Assembly: GCA_018136815.1 (NCBI GenBank)
Contig: CM030936.1
Location: forward strand, 1,366,569 to 1,430,568
DNA from: Isochrysis galbana
Lineage: Eukaryota > Haptophyta > Isochrysidales > Isochrysidaceae
Length of the DNA stretch: 64,000 nucleotides
Direction: 5' to 3'
Program-made: the position numbers and the translations under genes
The notes under the pieces: model-generated
Databases searched by the model: none
What the model was told of the DNA's origin: nothing
Seen by the model: the letters and a program-made list of their open reading frames with translations, nothing else
Part shown: positions 23,701 through 34,600 of the stretch, in pieces
Position numbering within the stretch: position 1 is the stretch's first letter
Layout of the letters: the number at the start of each line of letters is the position of its first letter

Positions 23701-23911
23701 GTGGGTCGAGCGCTCAGACCGTGGCCAGTACGGTGGGGGTTATACGAAGCCGTGGCAGCAGCGCGGTGAAAACGGCGAGCAAGGCGGGTTCAAGCCGTGG
23801 CAAGACAGGCGTGACGCAGGCGGTCGCGGTGGCGGAGGCAGCGCTGGCCGTGGATGGGGGGGGCGCAACGATCGCCAGCAGGTTGAAAACTACAAGGGCC
23901 GTCGCTTCTAG
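20773..23911 (+). CDS. EIF3C: eukaryotic translation initiation factor 3 subunit C, two exons
   Basis: CDS join(20773..20865,21044..23911), 986 residues. Exon 1 gives MSSRFFGGPDSDSSSEESSS, which matches the conserved eIF3c N-terminus (MSRFF...S.SE). The 178-base intron starts gtgcga and ends ctcag, phase 0; reading straight through instead gives an unrelated N-terminus. Exon 2 holds the acidic region, DDDKKRVVRSHRDKKW, the eIF3c N-terminal domain (VSNIKNHIKIHDW, GIPKFYFRALIHLE), acidic/Pro-rich insertions, and a C-terminal PCI domain (about 740-900; LPETARRFGLGDKETHALVS). The last 60 residues are Gly/Arg/Trp repeats. eIF3c is a core scaffold of eIF3 and binds eIF1 and eIF5 on the 40S subunit. 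The size is close to animal and plant homologues (about 900). Confidence 0.95.
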
Positions 23912-25200
23912 GCTTGTCGAGCGAGCTTGTGGTTTCTTCTGACCTTGCGCGTTTCCTGACATGCGAGGTTGCCATCGATGGTACGCACACGTCCGAGAAA
24001 TCTGTACGCGGTGTCCACCTTTTGGGCACTGAGACACGCTGTGTGCAAAACGAATCGTTATCGCTGTCGGAAGATGGTGTTCTCTCGGTCTTCTTGAATG
24101 AATTGTTCTTTGCGAGTATCCTGCTCGCACAACCACTGACATTGTAGACTCTTGAGAGGACATGACATACACATAAATAATACTACTAAAAACCAAATAA
24201 CTGTTGTTATACGCGTTGCAACGATGGAACGAGCGCGCCGACCGCTCCCCTCTCCCTGCTCCCTGCCCTCGCGCGCAGTCACGACACCCCAACGGGGCCG
24301 CCGGAGCCCAAGCGCTCGCAGCCCGTCGCCCCGCCTGACAACAATGACGTACGTTGACATGCCCGCGCTTCCGCTTCCCTCGCCCACAACAGCCAATAGC
24401 GCAAGCAGCAACCACAAACTGACACGCCAGACTGCCCTTGATTGACCACAAAGGGGGCCATAGTACGCCAGCGAAAGCCCTTGAGACTGAAACCTCAGGT
24501 TCAGGTTCGGTTTTTTTCTACGCCCCCACTCCTCTCATAGGACCCCGACTGACGACTGACGGCTGACGACTGAGAGACTCTTATTTTCTCGCTTGGACCC
24601 CGCCCCAGCCCCAGCCCCCTGCCCTCCCCTCTCCCCTCCCCTTGAACATCCCGAAAAGGGGGGGGGGGGGGGGACCTGAAGATTCAGCAGAGGCTACCGC
24701 CACCAGCATCTCGCCAACCTTTGCCCCCAAAGTCGCTGGCGCCGAAGTTGGCACGCCAATCACCACCGTCATTGTATCCTTGCAACCCACCTTGGCCACG
24801 CCCATCGTCGCTACCCACGTAAAAAAATGAACCTCTGTGGCGCCCGCCGACGCTGGCATGCACGTCGCCATCGATAAGCATGCCGAAGTGGCGCCCGCCG
24901 CCATCCACGGTTGTGTTGCGGAGCACAAGCTCATAGAGCTAGTCAAAGATGTCTCGTCAACGTGCGAGCTCTCATGGATTTGGAGCTGGCACCGATATCA
25001 GTACTCAGATCAGCTCGCAAGCTTCAAAGACAAAACTCCCCCCTTATTACCTCCATACTCTCACCGACGAGAGTCTCGTTGTGGTGTCGAAAAGTCGCAA
25101 GGCACCGCCACAAGAACGACCATAAGATTCATCGTAACAGCACCGTAAGATTGAGGTATGAACAGAGACAGAGTACGAGGTGACTGCGCCAGCGAAATGG
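23912..25200. other. intergenic with dispersed repeats
   Basis: 3' end of eIF3c, then 24195-24345, a diverged copy of the LINE-like 5' leader (acgatggaacgagcgcgccg, C-rich stretch, acaccccaacggggccgccg). 24493-24550 (ttcaggttcggttttttt) is repeated at 25568-25622. No gene is supported; the frames at 24581-25183 are compositional. Confidence 0.5.
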
Positions 25201-25204
25201 GACA

Positions 25205-25550
25205 GGCACCCTGACAGCTTACGGGGGGGAATAGCGCCTGGGGGCTCGAGGACAGCCCCCCGATAGCTATCGGCGCCCGTCATTTTCCCCCAATAGCTAT
25301 CGGCGCCCGTCGTTTTCCCCCCAATAGCTATCGGGGGCCGCCTTTCGCCCCCGATAGCTATTGGGGGCCGACCTTAAAACGCGATAGCTCCCCGGGGGAC
25401 GTAAATAAAATCTCCCAACAGCTCTCGGGGGATTTTCTCGGTCCCCCGGTAGCTCTCGGTGGGGCTGTTGGCGATCGGGAGAAAATTTCCCCCCGATAGC
25501 TCCTGGGGGCCCCCGAGAGCTCCTGGGGGGCGTTGGCTCCTGGGGGATAA
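25205..25550. repeat. array of AGCT-centred palindromes, about 30-bp period
   Basis: At least nine imperfect palindromes of the type CCCCCRATAGCTATYGGGGG. AGCT centres begin near 25216, 25265, 25295, 25326, 25356, 25386, 25420, 25451, 25498 and 25518; from 25265 to 25386 the spacing is 30-31 bases. Individual units vary at the flanks (ccaatagctatcggg, ccgatagctattggg, ccgatagctcctggg) while the symmetry is largely kept. A copy of the word ttcaggttcggttttttt lies on each side (24493 and 25568). Confidence 0.85.
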
Positions 25551-26242
25551 CATATACAACTTTGGTTTCAGGTTCGGTTTTTTTGTGCTCCGGCTCCGGC
25601 CCCCGCCCTCCCATGGGACCCCGCGAGACTTTTACGTTGTCCCCCCGACCTCCCTCCCGTGAGACACCGACAAAAGCAACTCGAAGGGAGGTCGAGGGGT
25701 CACTTCTCACTTCTGCTCATCGTACATGGTACATGCGGAAGTTTTGCTGCTATGGGGGCCTGGTCTGGCCGAGGCCGAGGGCGGCACGGGCTTCGGCTCG
25801 TGCGCACCTAGGTGTCGGGGACGCTGCCTCTCGGCGGCGCATCAATACGGGCGGGCCAATCTGTCGGCGCGGCGGGGTGGGCGGCAGGGGAGCGGAGGGG
25901 AGCGGCGCGCCGCCTCCATGACCCTATACCCTATCTTTTTAACGCGATAGTTGTCCGGAAAGCGGAAAGGGAAATCTGATCATGTAACATTGTCATGTAT
26001 CCTGTGTCTCCCAGCTATCTTTATGACTGAGTGTAGAGGTCATAAGGCACACGTGGCTACAAGCAAGCCGTACTACGGCTACTGATGTTGCAAACCCGCC
26101 GTTGCTACTAGTAGGGAAGTAGTATTCGCACAGTTTCCCGCTATTCCTAGTCGTGTTCATGCTGTGTCAGCTGCGATTGCTTTGCTAATCCTAATCCGTG
26201 ACGGTCCTGGACCTTGAGCAATCAATTGAGCCACGCAGTCAA
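25551..26242. other. intergenic
   Basis: 25568-25622 is the second copy of the ttcaggttcggttttttt repeat. 25893-25930 matches 972-1008. No supported gene. Confidence 0.5.
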
Positions 26243-27928
26243 TCATCGGTGGCTGGCCACGGGTGTGATGACGCGTGGCAAAAATGAAACCACCTCACCC
26301 CTGGCCATTGCGCGCGGGCGCATCTCAGACACCTTCGCCTTAGTTTCCGCTATCAACTGAGTGATGGCCTCTGGATCGATCGTGCTCTGCGCCAAGCTGT
26401 CCATATTCATGGATCTAACTTTCCTGGCCGTGATCTCGGCTTGGTCTTTAAACTCGGGCAAAATTCCGCCGAAAGTGGCACCCATTTGATACGGGAGCAC
26501 TAGGCAGTGGATCGATGATCGGCTCAGTACTGTGGCAGTGGCTTGCACCTTGCCGAAAACGCTCAGCTCCCCCACGTACGGCTTCTGGTCATCGGATGAC
26601 ACACTACCGAGATGAACCAGCTCGCCAGTTTCATCTTGCGCCACCACATCGACAACACCCTGAACAATGAAGAAGAGAGAGATGCTGGCTGTGCTTTGGC
26701 CACGCTCAATGAGTCGTGCTCCCTTCGCATAGAAACGATAGGAGAGGCATTCAGCCGCGCGCGAACGCAGACCCAAGTTCGCGCGGAGGTAGCCGAATTG
26801 TGGGAAGCGCAGCAACATCAATGCTTTCAGATACCTTTCAACGAACGGTCGCAGCCTTCTGAGCAATTGTCGAAGCTCGTTGGCATAAGATTCCTCTTCC
26901 GCATTTGCATCGTCTTTACAGCCGTCAATCAGCTCTAGCTGAAGTGTCGGCGTGACCGTGGAGATTGAGCGCACGCTAGGTATCTGTTCAGTTGCACATG
27001 CGGTGCCGAGAGCCTCTGTACCATAGAAATCCCCGGGCCCGAGCACCTGCCGGGTTGTCCCATCGTAGGCCTCAATCTCGCCATCGAGGATTAGGCAGAA
27101 ATTCATAGGCAACTTAAATGGCTGCACTAGACGGCGGATGTGTGGCACCAGACGAAGTCGCATCGCTGACGCGAGCACCCTGATTTCGTTCGAAGAGCAC
27201 GTCTCGAGAAAGGGAATCCTGGACAGCAGAGCAATCTTTCGCTCGGCAGGTATGAGAAGCCTCTTACGAACACGAGCCCAAATGCGCCGCCGTCTGACCT
27301 GCGCCAACTTGTCGACGCTGAGCTGTCTCAGCCTGTCGGAAGACGAGTCCAACTGCTGCAGGCATTGTAGCAATGGGTGCCATCGCCCTGGAAAGCTTGC
27401 AACAGGCTTGATAGCCGGTTGCTTTGAGGCCAGATTGAGCCGCACTGCCGCAGGCATGAGCTGGTGATTCGGCAGCCTCCAAGTTAATTCGGGGCAACGC
27501 TGCTTGAAGACCATGGCCTGCGGAGCGCAGTGCGGACTCGCGTCGCTCTCCGCTGTTGATCTAGGTAGCGTGCAGAGCGCGTGAAGCGCAGGCGCCGAGG
27601 TGGACGCTTGCAGCGGCCTCGACTTTCTGCTGTGAGGCGCTCTGGCGGGCGATGATGGCGCAGTCCATGACAGCTCTGGCAGCAGCGCCGATCTCCGGTC
27701 GGCGAGCTCGCGCCTAGTGGGTGAGAGATTGAGCGGACTAATCTCCTCGCCCAGCGGCGTCGTGATGAAGCGCGGCGGCTGTCTGCGCGACGCGAGGGAC
27801 GAGTGGGACGACATCTTGTCCGGCGGCGCGCCCGCGGGGCGGAGAGCCGCGCTGCGCACCAGGAAACCGTTTTCGATCCGCCCTCTCGGGCTGTTGTCTG
27901 GCCTTGTCCCGTACTTCTCCTCGTTCAT
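26243..27928 (-). CDS. protein with two cyclic-nucleotide-binding-like domains
   Basis: A 561-residue single-exon protein starting at the first ATG. The first 200 residues are Ser/Pro/Arg-rich and probably disordered. Two CNB beta-barrels follow. The first (about 239-330) reads FLETCSSNEIRVLASAMRLR, NFCLILDGEIEAYDG and LGPGDFYGTEALGT. The second (about 395-480) reads YAKGARLIERGQ, SLFFIVQGVVDVVAQDE and YVGELSVFGKVQATATVL. In the second the phosphate-binding cassette keeps Gly-Glu but the usual Arg before the T/A.V is Gln; the first has no Gly-Glu. Cyclic nucleotide binding is therefore doubtful. There is no kinase, channel or transmembrane segment, so it may be a scaffold or a regulatory subunit-like protein. 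Confidence 0.8.
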   Translation of the reverse strand: MNEEKYGTRPDNSPRGRIENGFLVRSAALRPAGAPPDKMSSHSSLASRRQPPRFITTPLGEEISPLNLSPTRRELADRRSALLPELSWTAPSSPARAPHSRKSRPLQASTSAPALHALCTLPRSTAESDASPHCAPQAMVFKQRCPELTWRLPNHQLMPAAVRLNLASKQPAIKPVASFPGRWHPLLQCLQQLDSSSDRLRQLSVDKLAQVRRRRIWARVRKRLLIPAERKIALLSRIPFLETCSSNEIRVLASAMRLRLVPHIRRLVQPFKLPMNFCLILDGEIEAYDGTTRQVLGPGDFYGTEALGTACATEQIPSVRSISTVTPTLQLELIDGCKDDANAEEESYANELRQLLRRLRPFVERYLKALMLLRFPQFGYLRANLGLRSRAAECLSYRFYAKGARLIERGQSTASISLFFIVQGVVDVVAQDETGELVHLGSVSSDDQKPYVGELSVFGKVQATATVLSRSSIHCLVLPYQMGATFGGILPEFKDQAEITARKVRSMNMDSLAQSTIDPEAITQLIAETKAKVSEMRPRAMARGEVVSFLPRVITPVASHR

Positions 27929-28203
27929 TCATGAAGAATGGGCGAGTGTCAGAGTTTTCTTGTTGTCCTAGGTTTCGGCTAGTATGACATTGTGCCGATT
28001 GTTGCCATCTAGTGGGGCCGCATTCTGGGCCGATGAAACCTCTACAATTTCCAATGGGGAGGTTGGAAAGGGGGAGGGGGAGGCGACGGTGTCGCATTCG
28101 CGGTCGATTCTCTACTTTTATACTACTAATGACTGATGACTGACGGACCGGCCGACCCGCGCTCTTTCACATAAGAACCTTTCCTGTCGGGCGGGAGTTT
28201 CGC

Positions 28204-28563
28204 TTGCCCGCCCAGCTGGCAGCTGGCCGAACCAACAGACGGGTCTCCTCCCACCCCACCTCTACCGCGAGAGATCCACGACTCCACGACTATGCGGAAA
28301 CCATGCACAGTCGCCTCAAGGTTGCGTGGTCCGCCGCGCACGATGCACGATGCTACATGCTACGCTCGCGGCCCAAGTGCAAGCGGATGCTGTCGCAGAT
28401 ACTCGATACTCTGCGCACACACGCTCCACTCCGCCGATTCAAACCCGGAGACCGGGTGGTGCGCAAGCTCCCTGGTCTCCGCAACAAACTGCAGTTTCAA
28501 ACTGCAAATCCCTACAATGAAAAAAAAATCTTCTTAAAAATCCCAGCTACATACGCGGCTTAA
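28204..28563 (+). pseudogene. Ty3/gypsy integrase C-terminal fragment
   Basis: The frame has the end of a retrotransposon integrase: ETMHSRLKVAWSAAHDA followed by HAPLRRFKPGDRVVRKLPGL, like the family pattern (RL..AW..A...A ... F..GD.V.++LPG). Catalytic DDE residues are not present upstream, so the copy is truncated. The frame runs into the 28519-28735 repeat, which may be the element's own 3' end. The call rests on a short motif. Confidence 0.45.
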
Positions 28564-28735
28564 GTCAGCATGCTCGTGCACCTCCCTACTACCCAACCTT
28601 TACCCTCATCAACTCCCTTCCCCTTCCCCAGTTCCCTCTTCAACGGAGATGCTAGTTCCGGGGGGACCGTGCGCGATGCTTCGGCCAGGAGTTGGAGTTG
28701 GAGAGAAGGGGGCGGGAGACTGTGGCATCATCACA
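28519..28735 (+). repeat. dispersed repeat (atcttcttaaaaatccc type), copy 1
   Basis: aaatcttcttaaaaatccc, acctccctactac, ccccagttccctc and ggagagaa then gggcgggagactgtgg occur in the same order and spacing at 38107-38305. Confidence 0.75.
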
Positions 28736-28906
28736 TCACCCAGGGTCCGTCGGTGATATTCGCCGGTTTTTTTTTACGTGGAGGTTCTATATTCCACTAA
28801 GTGATATTTCGTATGTCTAGTCCTCTCGCCGCCTGCAAGAGGTCCGTCAGAAATTTGTAGGTTAAAGTCTTTATCCACCGTGTAAAGAGGGCTTAACATT
28901 TTTCTA

Positions 28907-30054
28907 ATGTGTTTAGTAGTCAATTGGGAGTTCTACCACTTGGTTCTCGAAAAGCTAAAGTTCAGAGAGAACTTCAGGAAATATGCGAAGGCAGGCCCTC
29001 ACGAACTCCGAGGCCAAACCTATCCGATACATAAAAGCGAACGGGGGAAGAAGCTTCCCGTTCAACGTAGCGAGCGGCGTCCCCCAAGGATGCCCGCTCT
29101 CTCCATTAGCCTTCCTCCTGACGGCGGAAGCCCTCACCAGAGTGATAAACGAAGACGACGACATAGAGGGCATCATAGTGAACGGAGCCGAACTTAAGAT
29201 TAGCCAGTTCGCGGACGACACACAACTCTTAGCGGCGGACTACAACAGCCTAGCGCGCTCCCTCAGTTGGGTGGAAAAATACGCGGCAGCCTCGTGCGAC
29301 AAACCCAACGACCTAAAGTTCGAGGGACTGAGGATGGGCTCCTTAAAAAGAAAACGCCCACCCGCGAGATTCCAAAGGTACAAGTGGCTGAAAAGGAACG
29401 AATATGCGACTATCTTGGGAGTCTCCCTAGGGGGACCCCAGGCCATCAAAGAGTTCTGGCGCAAACTAGCCGACAAGATAGAGAAAAAAACCACCATATA
29501 CGCACCGATAACGAATAATCTATCTATACACGGGAAGACGAAGGTAGCTAACTTTCTCATATACTCTATTCCTAGATACTGGCTACAAACGCTTGCAGCC
29601 CCAAGATCGTTCCACGCGGCGGTAAAAAGATCCGTGGACAGAATCATGTGGACAAACGCGCGCAACGGACGGAGACTACAATGGGTGAAACACCCCGAAA
29701 TCCCAATCAAAAACACTTCGGAGAAAGGGCCCCACTTGGGGCTGGGTCTGCTAGACTGGGGCAACCACGTCAAAGCACTACAGGCCAAATGGATCCTGAA
29801 TTACCTGGACGCACGCCAAGCACAATGGAAGCAAGTGCTAGACGCTTGGTTCTGCCGCACAAACTTGGGAAGAGCAGCGGTTCTCTCGACAATCCCCGCA
29901 AACAAACTCACCGACGGAATAGCGGGCACAAGCAAACTCCCTGCGTTCTGGAAACAGGCGCTAAACAACATCCGCGAACTAGATCTCACGTCCCTGAAAG
30001 TGAGCAGGGAAGGAGCACTCTCACAACCCATGTGGGGTAGCCCAACGCACCCGG
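28907..30054 (+). pseudogene. non-LTR (LINE) reverse transcriptase fragment
   Basis: The main frame from 28983 has reverse transcriptase motifs: FNVASGVPQGCPLSPLAFLL (about 29064-29120) and the catalytic SQFADDTQLL (about 29203), then the LINE thumb and C-terminal segment ending near LSQPMWGSP. The preceding frame at 28907-28985 (NWEFYHLVLEKLKF.ENFRKYAKA) is the expected upstream RT block, but is in another phase, so there is a frameshift near 28985-28997. The endonuclease and the N-terminal RT motifs are missing (5' truncation, usual for LINEs). The 3' end gives way to hAT sequence near 30050. Non-functional. Confidence 0.85.
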
Positions 30055-30215
30055 GCGTGCTTCCCATTCTTGAGCGTCTGTATATTGATCCCGAATTTCA
30101 GCGCTGGTTATCAAAGCAACCGCGAGAGACCAAGGAGAAGGGAGCAGAAACCAAAAGGATTGTTCGTGATGAAAGTAACAACACGAGCGTGCAGTTGTGC
30201 ATCAGCGTGTTGGAG

Positions 30216-32127
30216 TGACGAATTGGGATGGCCCTTAGGGCCTGAGGGCAATGAGGAAGGTGGCAAGCCGGCGGCAGGCGCGGCTGAGGAGACGGCTTCG
30301 GAGACGATGACGGGCTGAAGCCCGTCAGCAGAGGAAGGCGGGCAGGCGGGCTTGAGCGAGGGCGAGGACGGCGGCGAGAACGACATGGAACGAGCGGCGA
30401 GAGGCGAGGGCGAGTGAGAGGAGGGCTGTGGTGGCAGGGGCTGGCGAGGCGAGGCGAGGTTGTAGGGTATGAGTGTTACGAGAGCGAGAGCGACGAGAGC
30501 GAGAGCGACGACGGATGACGACTGACGACAGGACGACGGACAGAGACACCCAGGAAAACACCCCGACTCTCGCCCCACGACTTTCTCACATAACTCGACT
30601 GAAATCAAACCCAAACACTCCGATCAGACAACGACGGACGACGATCAAAGGGCACCTGTCGCATTCGCGAGTCGACACTCGTTAGGCTTCTAGTCGACAC
30701 TCGTTAGGCTTCTCTCTTCTCTTCGTCGATCGGCATTTATCGTTATAATTCTCTCGTTCTCGTTCTCGGTCAAAAGCTTCGCTTGGACGCATAGGATCTT
30801 GGGTTGTGGAGCGCCCTCTCTCTTTCCCTCGAAGAGAAGGGAAGTTTCCCCACCTTTCTCCCTCCTAGGCGCCTCGCAACTAGGTTTAATTCGCTATCTT
30901 CTCCGCGGTTCTTTATCTACTTCTGGGGGCAATCAGGTTTAATTTGCAATCTCATCGCATCTCCCCCTTAGGCACACCGCACTTCTTTCGTCTTATTTGA
31001 TAAGTCTCTTGGAATCCTGTGCGGCAGGATTGCCCTTCGTTTCCGTTATGGTGCGATTCCCCTTCCAGACGGGATCGCCGACAGATCGCCTTCTGATCGT
31101 CGTCCGTCGTCGTCTGGCCGGAGTGTTTGGGTTTGATTTTAGTCGAGTTATGTGAGAAAGTCGTGGGGCGAGAGTCGGGGTGTTTTCCTGGGTGTGATGG
31201 TCGCGCCAACCCGATTAGGTTGGCAACCGATACCGACTAGCTCGTCTGGGGAATCGTTCGCTGACGGAGGGGTATTGACGAATTGGGATGGCCCTTAGGG
31301 CCTGAGGGCAATGAGGAAGGTGGCAAGCCGGCGGCAGGCGCGGCGGAGGAGACGACTTCAGAGGGGCTGACGGGCTGAAGCCCGTCAGCAGAGGAAGGCG
31401 GGCAGGCGGGCTTGGGCGAGAGCGAGGACGGCGGCGAGAGCGACATGGAACGAGCGGCGAGAGGCGAGGGTGAGTATGAGGAGGGCTGTGGTGGCAGGGG
31501 CTGGCGAGGCGAGGAGGGATTGTAAGGTCTGAGTGTTACGAGAGCGAGAGCGACGAGAGCGAGAGCGACGACGGATGACGACTGACGACAGGACGACGGA
31601 CAACGACACCCAGGAAAACACCCCGACTCTCGCCCCACGACTTTCTCACATAACTCGACTGAAATCAAACCCAAACACTCCGATCAGACAACGACGGACG
31701 ACGATCAAAGGGCGATCTGTCGGCGATCTTGTCTGGAACGGGAATCGCACCATAACGGAATCGAGGGGCAATCTTGCTACGCAGGATTCCAAGAGACCTA
31801 CCAAATAAGACGAAAGGAGTGCGATGTGCCTAAGGGGGAGATGCGAAGAGGTCGCAAATTAAACCTGATTGCCCCCAGAAGCAGATAAAGAATCCGCAGG
31901 GGAGATAGCAAATTAAACCTATCTGCGAGGCGCCTGGGAGGAAGAAAGGTGGGGAAACTTCCCTTCTCTTTCGAGAGGAAGAGAGAGGGCGCTCCACAAC
32001 CCACGATCCCATGCATCCAAGCGAAGCTTTTGACCGAGAACGAGAGAAAGCAGAGAATTATAACGATAAATGCCGAACGACGAAGAGAAGAGCGAAGCCT
32101 AACGAGTGTCGATTCGCGAATGCGACA
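30216..32127 (+). mobile_element. degenerate LTR retroelement inserted in a hAT gene
   Basis: Left copy of the LTR-like unit (30216-about 30653, truncated), an inverted partial copy (30657-31195, starting exactly at the unit's other terminus TGTCGCATTCGCG), a 80-base spacer, then a full right copy (31276-32127; TGACG...GCGACA). The spacer ends in acggaggggtat, a possible polypurine tract directly before the right LTR. Target-site duplication TGGAG on both sides supports a single insertion event. There is no gag or pol coding sequence, so it is non-autonomous or heavily deleted. Confidence 0.75.
31276..32127. repeat. LTR-like unit, full copy 3 (852 bp)
   Basis: Matches 3287-4140 over its whole length with few differences and has the same TG...CA ends. 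Confidence 0.8.
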
Positions 32128-32848
32128 TGGAGCCAGCGCTTGTCTTGCTGCGGATGCTGGATGGCAGGACCGGTGCTGCGCTCGGAAAAATGTACGGCTA
32201 CATGCTGCAGCTCGATTATTTCTACGGCCATCCGATTGAAGGTCTCGATGAGCGCATTCGTCGCAAGATCCACTCCATCTACATGGCTCGATGGGAGTAC
32301 GTGCACGTCGACGTTATGACTGCCGCGTACCGCTTCGAGCCAGAATTCTGTAGGCGCGACTTTTCAACTGACGAGGAGAAACAGGTGCGAGCAGTGTTGC
32401 GCCAAATGTCGAACGAGGATCACCCGTACTCGGTGCTAGTGAGTGAGTTGGCTGACTAGGAGGAGGCACTTGCCTGTGGCTCGCACGATCTCTGTGACCA
32501 ATACGCATTCTCGGCGCACGGTAAGGCGATGGCTGCATACAAGTGGGCCAAGGTCTATCTCCACCCTTGGAAACACTTGGCGTGGGCAGTGATGCGCCTC
32601 CTCTCGATGGAGTGTTCAGCGTCTGGTTGCGAGCACTCATGGTCGATTGAAGGATGGATCCATTCAAAGAAACGCAATCGTCTTGGCCAAAAGACTGTCG
32701 AGAGGCTCGTGAGGGCCCACACAAATCTGTCGCTCGAGGCTAAGCTTGAGGAATGGGAGGCCGCTGTAATGCCTTGGGAGATTGAGATGGTCCCCGAGGA
32801 GCCGGACGATGAGTCGGATTCCGAATAAGTGTGTGGTGTGTGTATAGT

Positions 32849-32938
<90 letters not shown>
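32849..32938. repeat. (TG)n microsatellite, about 45 units
   Basis: A pure TG run 20 bases downstream of the hAT stop codon. Confidence 0.97.
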
Positions 32939-32941
<3 letters not shown>

Positions 32942-34600
32942 AGTGCCAACTCACGTGCCTGCGTCTGTGGGCTGTGGGTTGTGGGCTATTAATAGCTTAC
33001 ACACGGTGCACTAAGCTTATAAACACTCTTGTAAGCTGATATCAGTACGGATGGAAGTGTCAGCTCGAAAGTGGTGTAAGCTTACAAGCTTACGGACCAT
33101 CCTTGATGTGAGAGGAAATTTCCGAACGCCAACGCGAACGCCAAACGCCGGAAGGCAACGACACCCTAACCAGGCTAAACAGAACCTACAAAGAACAGGC
33201 CTGGACGACAACGAAAGTTAGCAAGCCCCAAGAAAGAACCGGAACCCAACAAGAAACAACAAGCCTTGCAAGAAGCTAAATAAGCCTTCACAAGGTGACC
33301 TGAGAGCCTGAGACAAGCGCGCGGCGAGTGACAGGCAACCTGGCTCCTTTGGGTCAAGATTACCCGAAAGGAGGAAACCTGGAATCTAGACCTGACAAAC
33401 AGGCTAGAAGGAAAGAAACGAGAACTCGAATTCTAGGCCGCTAGGGACGAACCCTACCAACCTAGATGTACCTGAGCTTCACCGTGTGGCCGCACGGCGA
33501 AGGACCTGGAAATAAGAGCCTGGAAATCGCATCATCTAGGATGAATGCGACACCCAGCGCGGAGCTAGTGGGACTAGCCTCCAAGCTGAGGATCGCACAC
33601 GCTGTCGAGGGGACCATGGAATAAGGGAACAAAGGAAATTGAAACATCGTTACACCAACCAAAGTCGCTGACAGAGACAATGGAACCTAGATATAAACCT
33701 AACAAACAAAAAGAGACCAGACGGACACACACGACAACAACGACAATTCCAAAAGGCCTGCCCGGACCCCACACTCTAAACCAGGCCTCATGTAGCGCAC
33801 CGAGGCCGGACCCCGGAAACCGAAGGAAAAGGAAAGAAGGGGGGCAGGGGAAGAGGTGGAGGGAGGGATGAAAAGGGCGGTGTAGATAGCGAAGGGGAGT
33901 CCCGTAACTAGTAGGTGTGTAGCCCTGAATCTTCAGAAGTTTTTTTTATAGATGTGTGAGTGTGTGAGTGCGTGCGCGCATGCGCGGCCGCCGTGCGCCG
34001 CGCGGCGCACGCCCCTTAGTTAGAGGGGGCCTTTGGCCCCCGCCGAAAAACGGTGGCCACAAAGGAGGGAGTTTGAAACACGGTGAAAAACACTGTTGTT
34101 GACCTCCGAAAAAAAACACTGTTCCTGTGTTTCACAGCTAGGTTCGTGAGTTCCCCAGTGCCCCAGGTGTCCCAAGTTCTGCCCCCTTATCACTGTCTCA
34201 CTCACTGTCTGTCATGACCCTCCTGCTTTTTGTTGCCGCCCTGGCTGCTTCCTGGCAGCCAGCGCGATACACCTCAATACTCTCCTAGGGAGAACGGGGC
34301 AAGGGGAAGGGGGGGAGAGCTCGGCCCCCAGCAGCAGCAAGGCCGGCCGGCGGATTTGTTTTTGGCGCGCTCACTGGCGGGCGCCGTGGTGGAGTTGGCC
34401 GGCCTCGCGGCTGGAAGGGGGAGGGAAGGAGTGGGGAGAGGGGAGAGGGGAGAGGCGAGGCAAGAGGCTTGCGTGTGTGGGTGGGTGTGGGTGTGGGTGT
34501 GTGGGTGTGTGGGTGTGTGTGTGTGGGGGGGGGGGGGGGGCGGGGGGGGGCAAGGTGGGAAGGGTATCGGGAACGGGCGGGCTAGCGGCCCCAAGCGCCG
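32939..34600. other. intergenic with dispersed repeats, then G-rich leader
   Basis: 33110-33860 is the second copy of the 17.9-kb repeat. 33912-33945 carries gtagccctgaatcttcagaa and a T run. 33975-34040 has GC-rich hairpins (gccgcgcggcgc-like; gggggcctttggccccc). 34425-34560 upstream of the TTLL-like gene is G/T-rich with an 18-base G run. No supported gene. Confidence 0.5.

Larger units (their letters stand above)
30055..32828 (+). pseudogene. hAT transposase, split by an LTR element and an in-frame stop
   Basis: Upstream part 30055-30215 and downstream part 32133-32828 are in the same frame and read as one hAT transposase 3' half. The upstream part (LYIDPEFQRW, KEKGAETKRIV, SVLE) leads into PALVLLRMLDG and GKMYGYM, the usual P...LR..D...M..IY..M block. 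Then come YMARWEYVHVDVMTAAY, FEPEF, and the dimerisation block LSMECSASGCEHSWS followed by IHSKKRNRLG. The two parts are separated by 30216-32127, flanked by the 5-base repeat TGGAG (30211-30215, 32128-32132). A TAG at 32457-32459 interrupts the downstream part. The N-terminal zinc finger and DDE core are absent. Dead copy. Confidence 0.85.

Noticed and set aside
25205..25550. The palindrome array as a CRISPR array
   Set aside because: The repeats are palindromic and degenerate, the intervals are too short and not unique spacers, and the window is eukaryotic.
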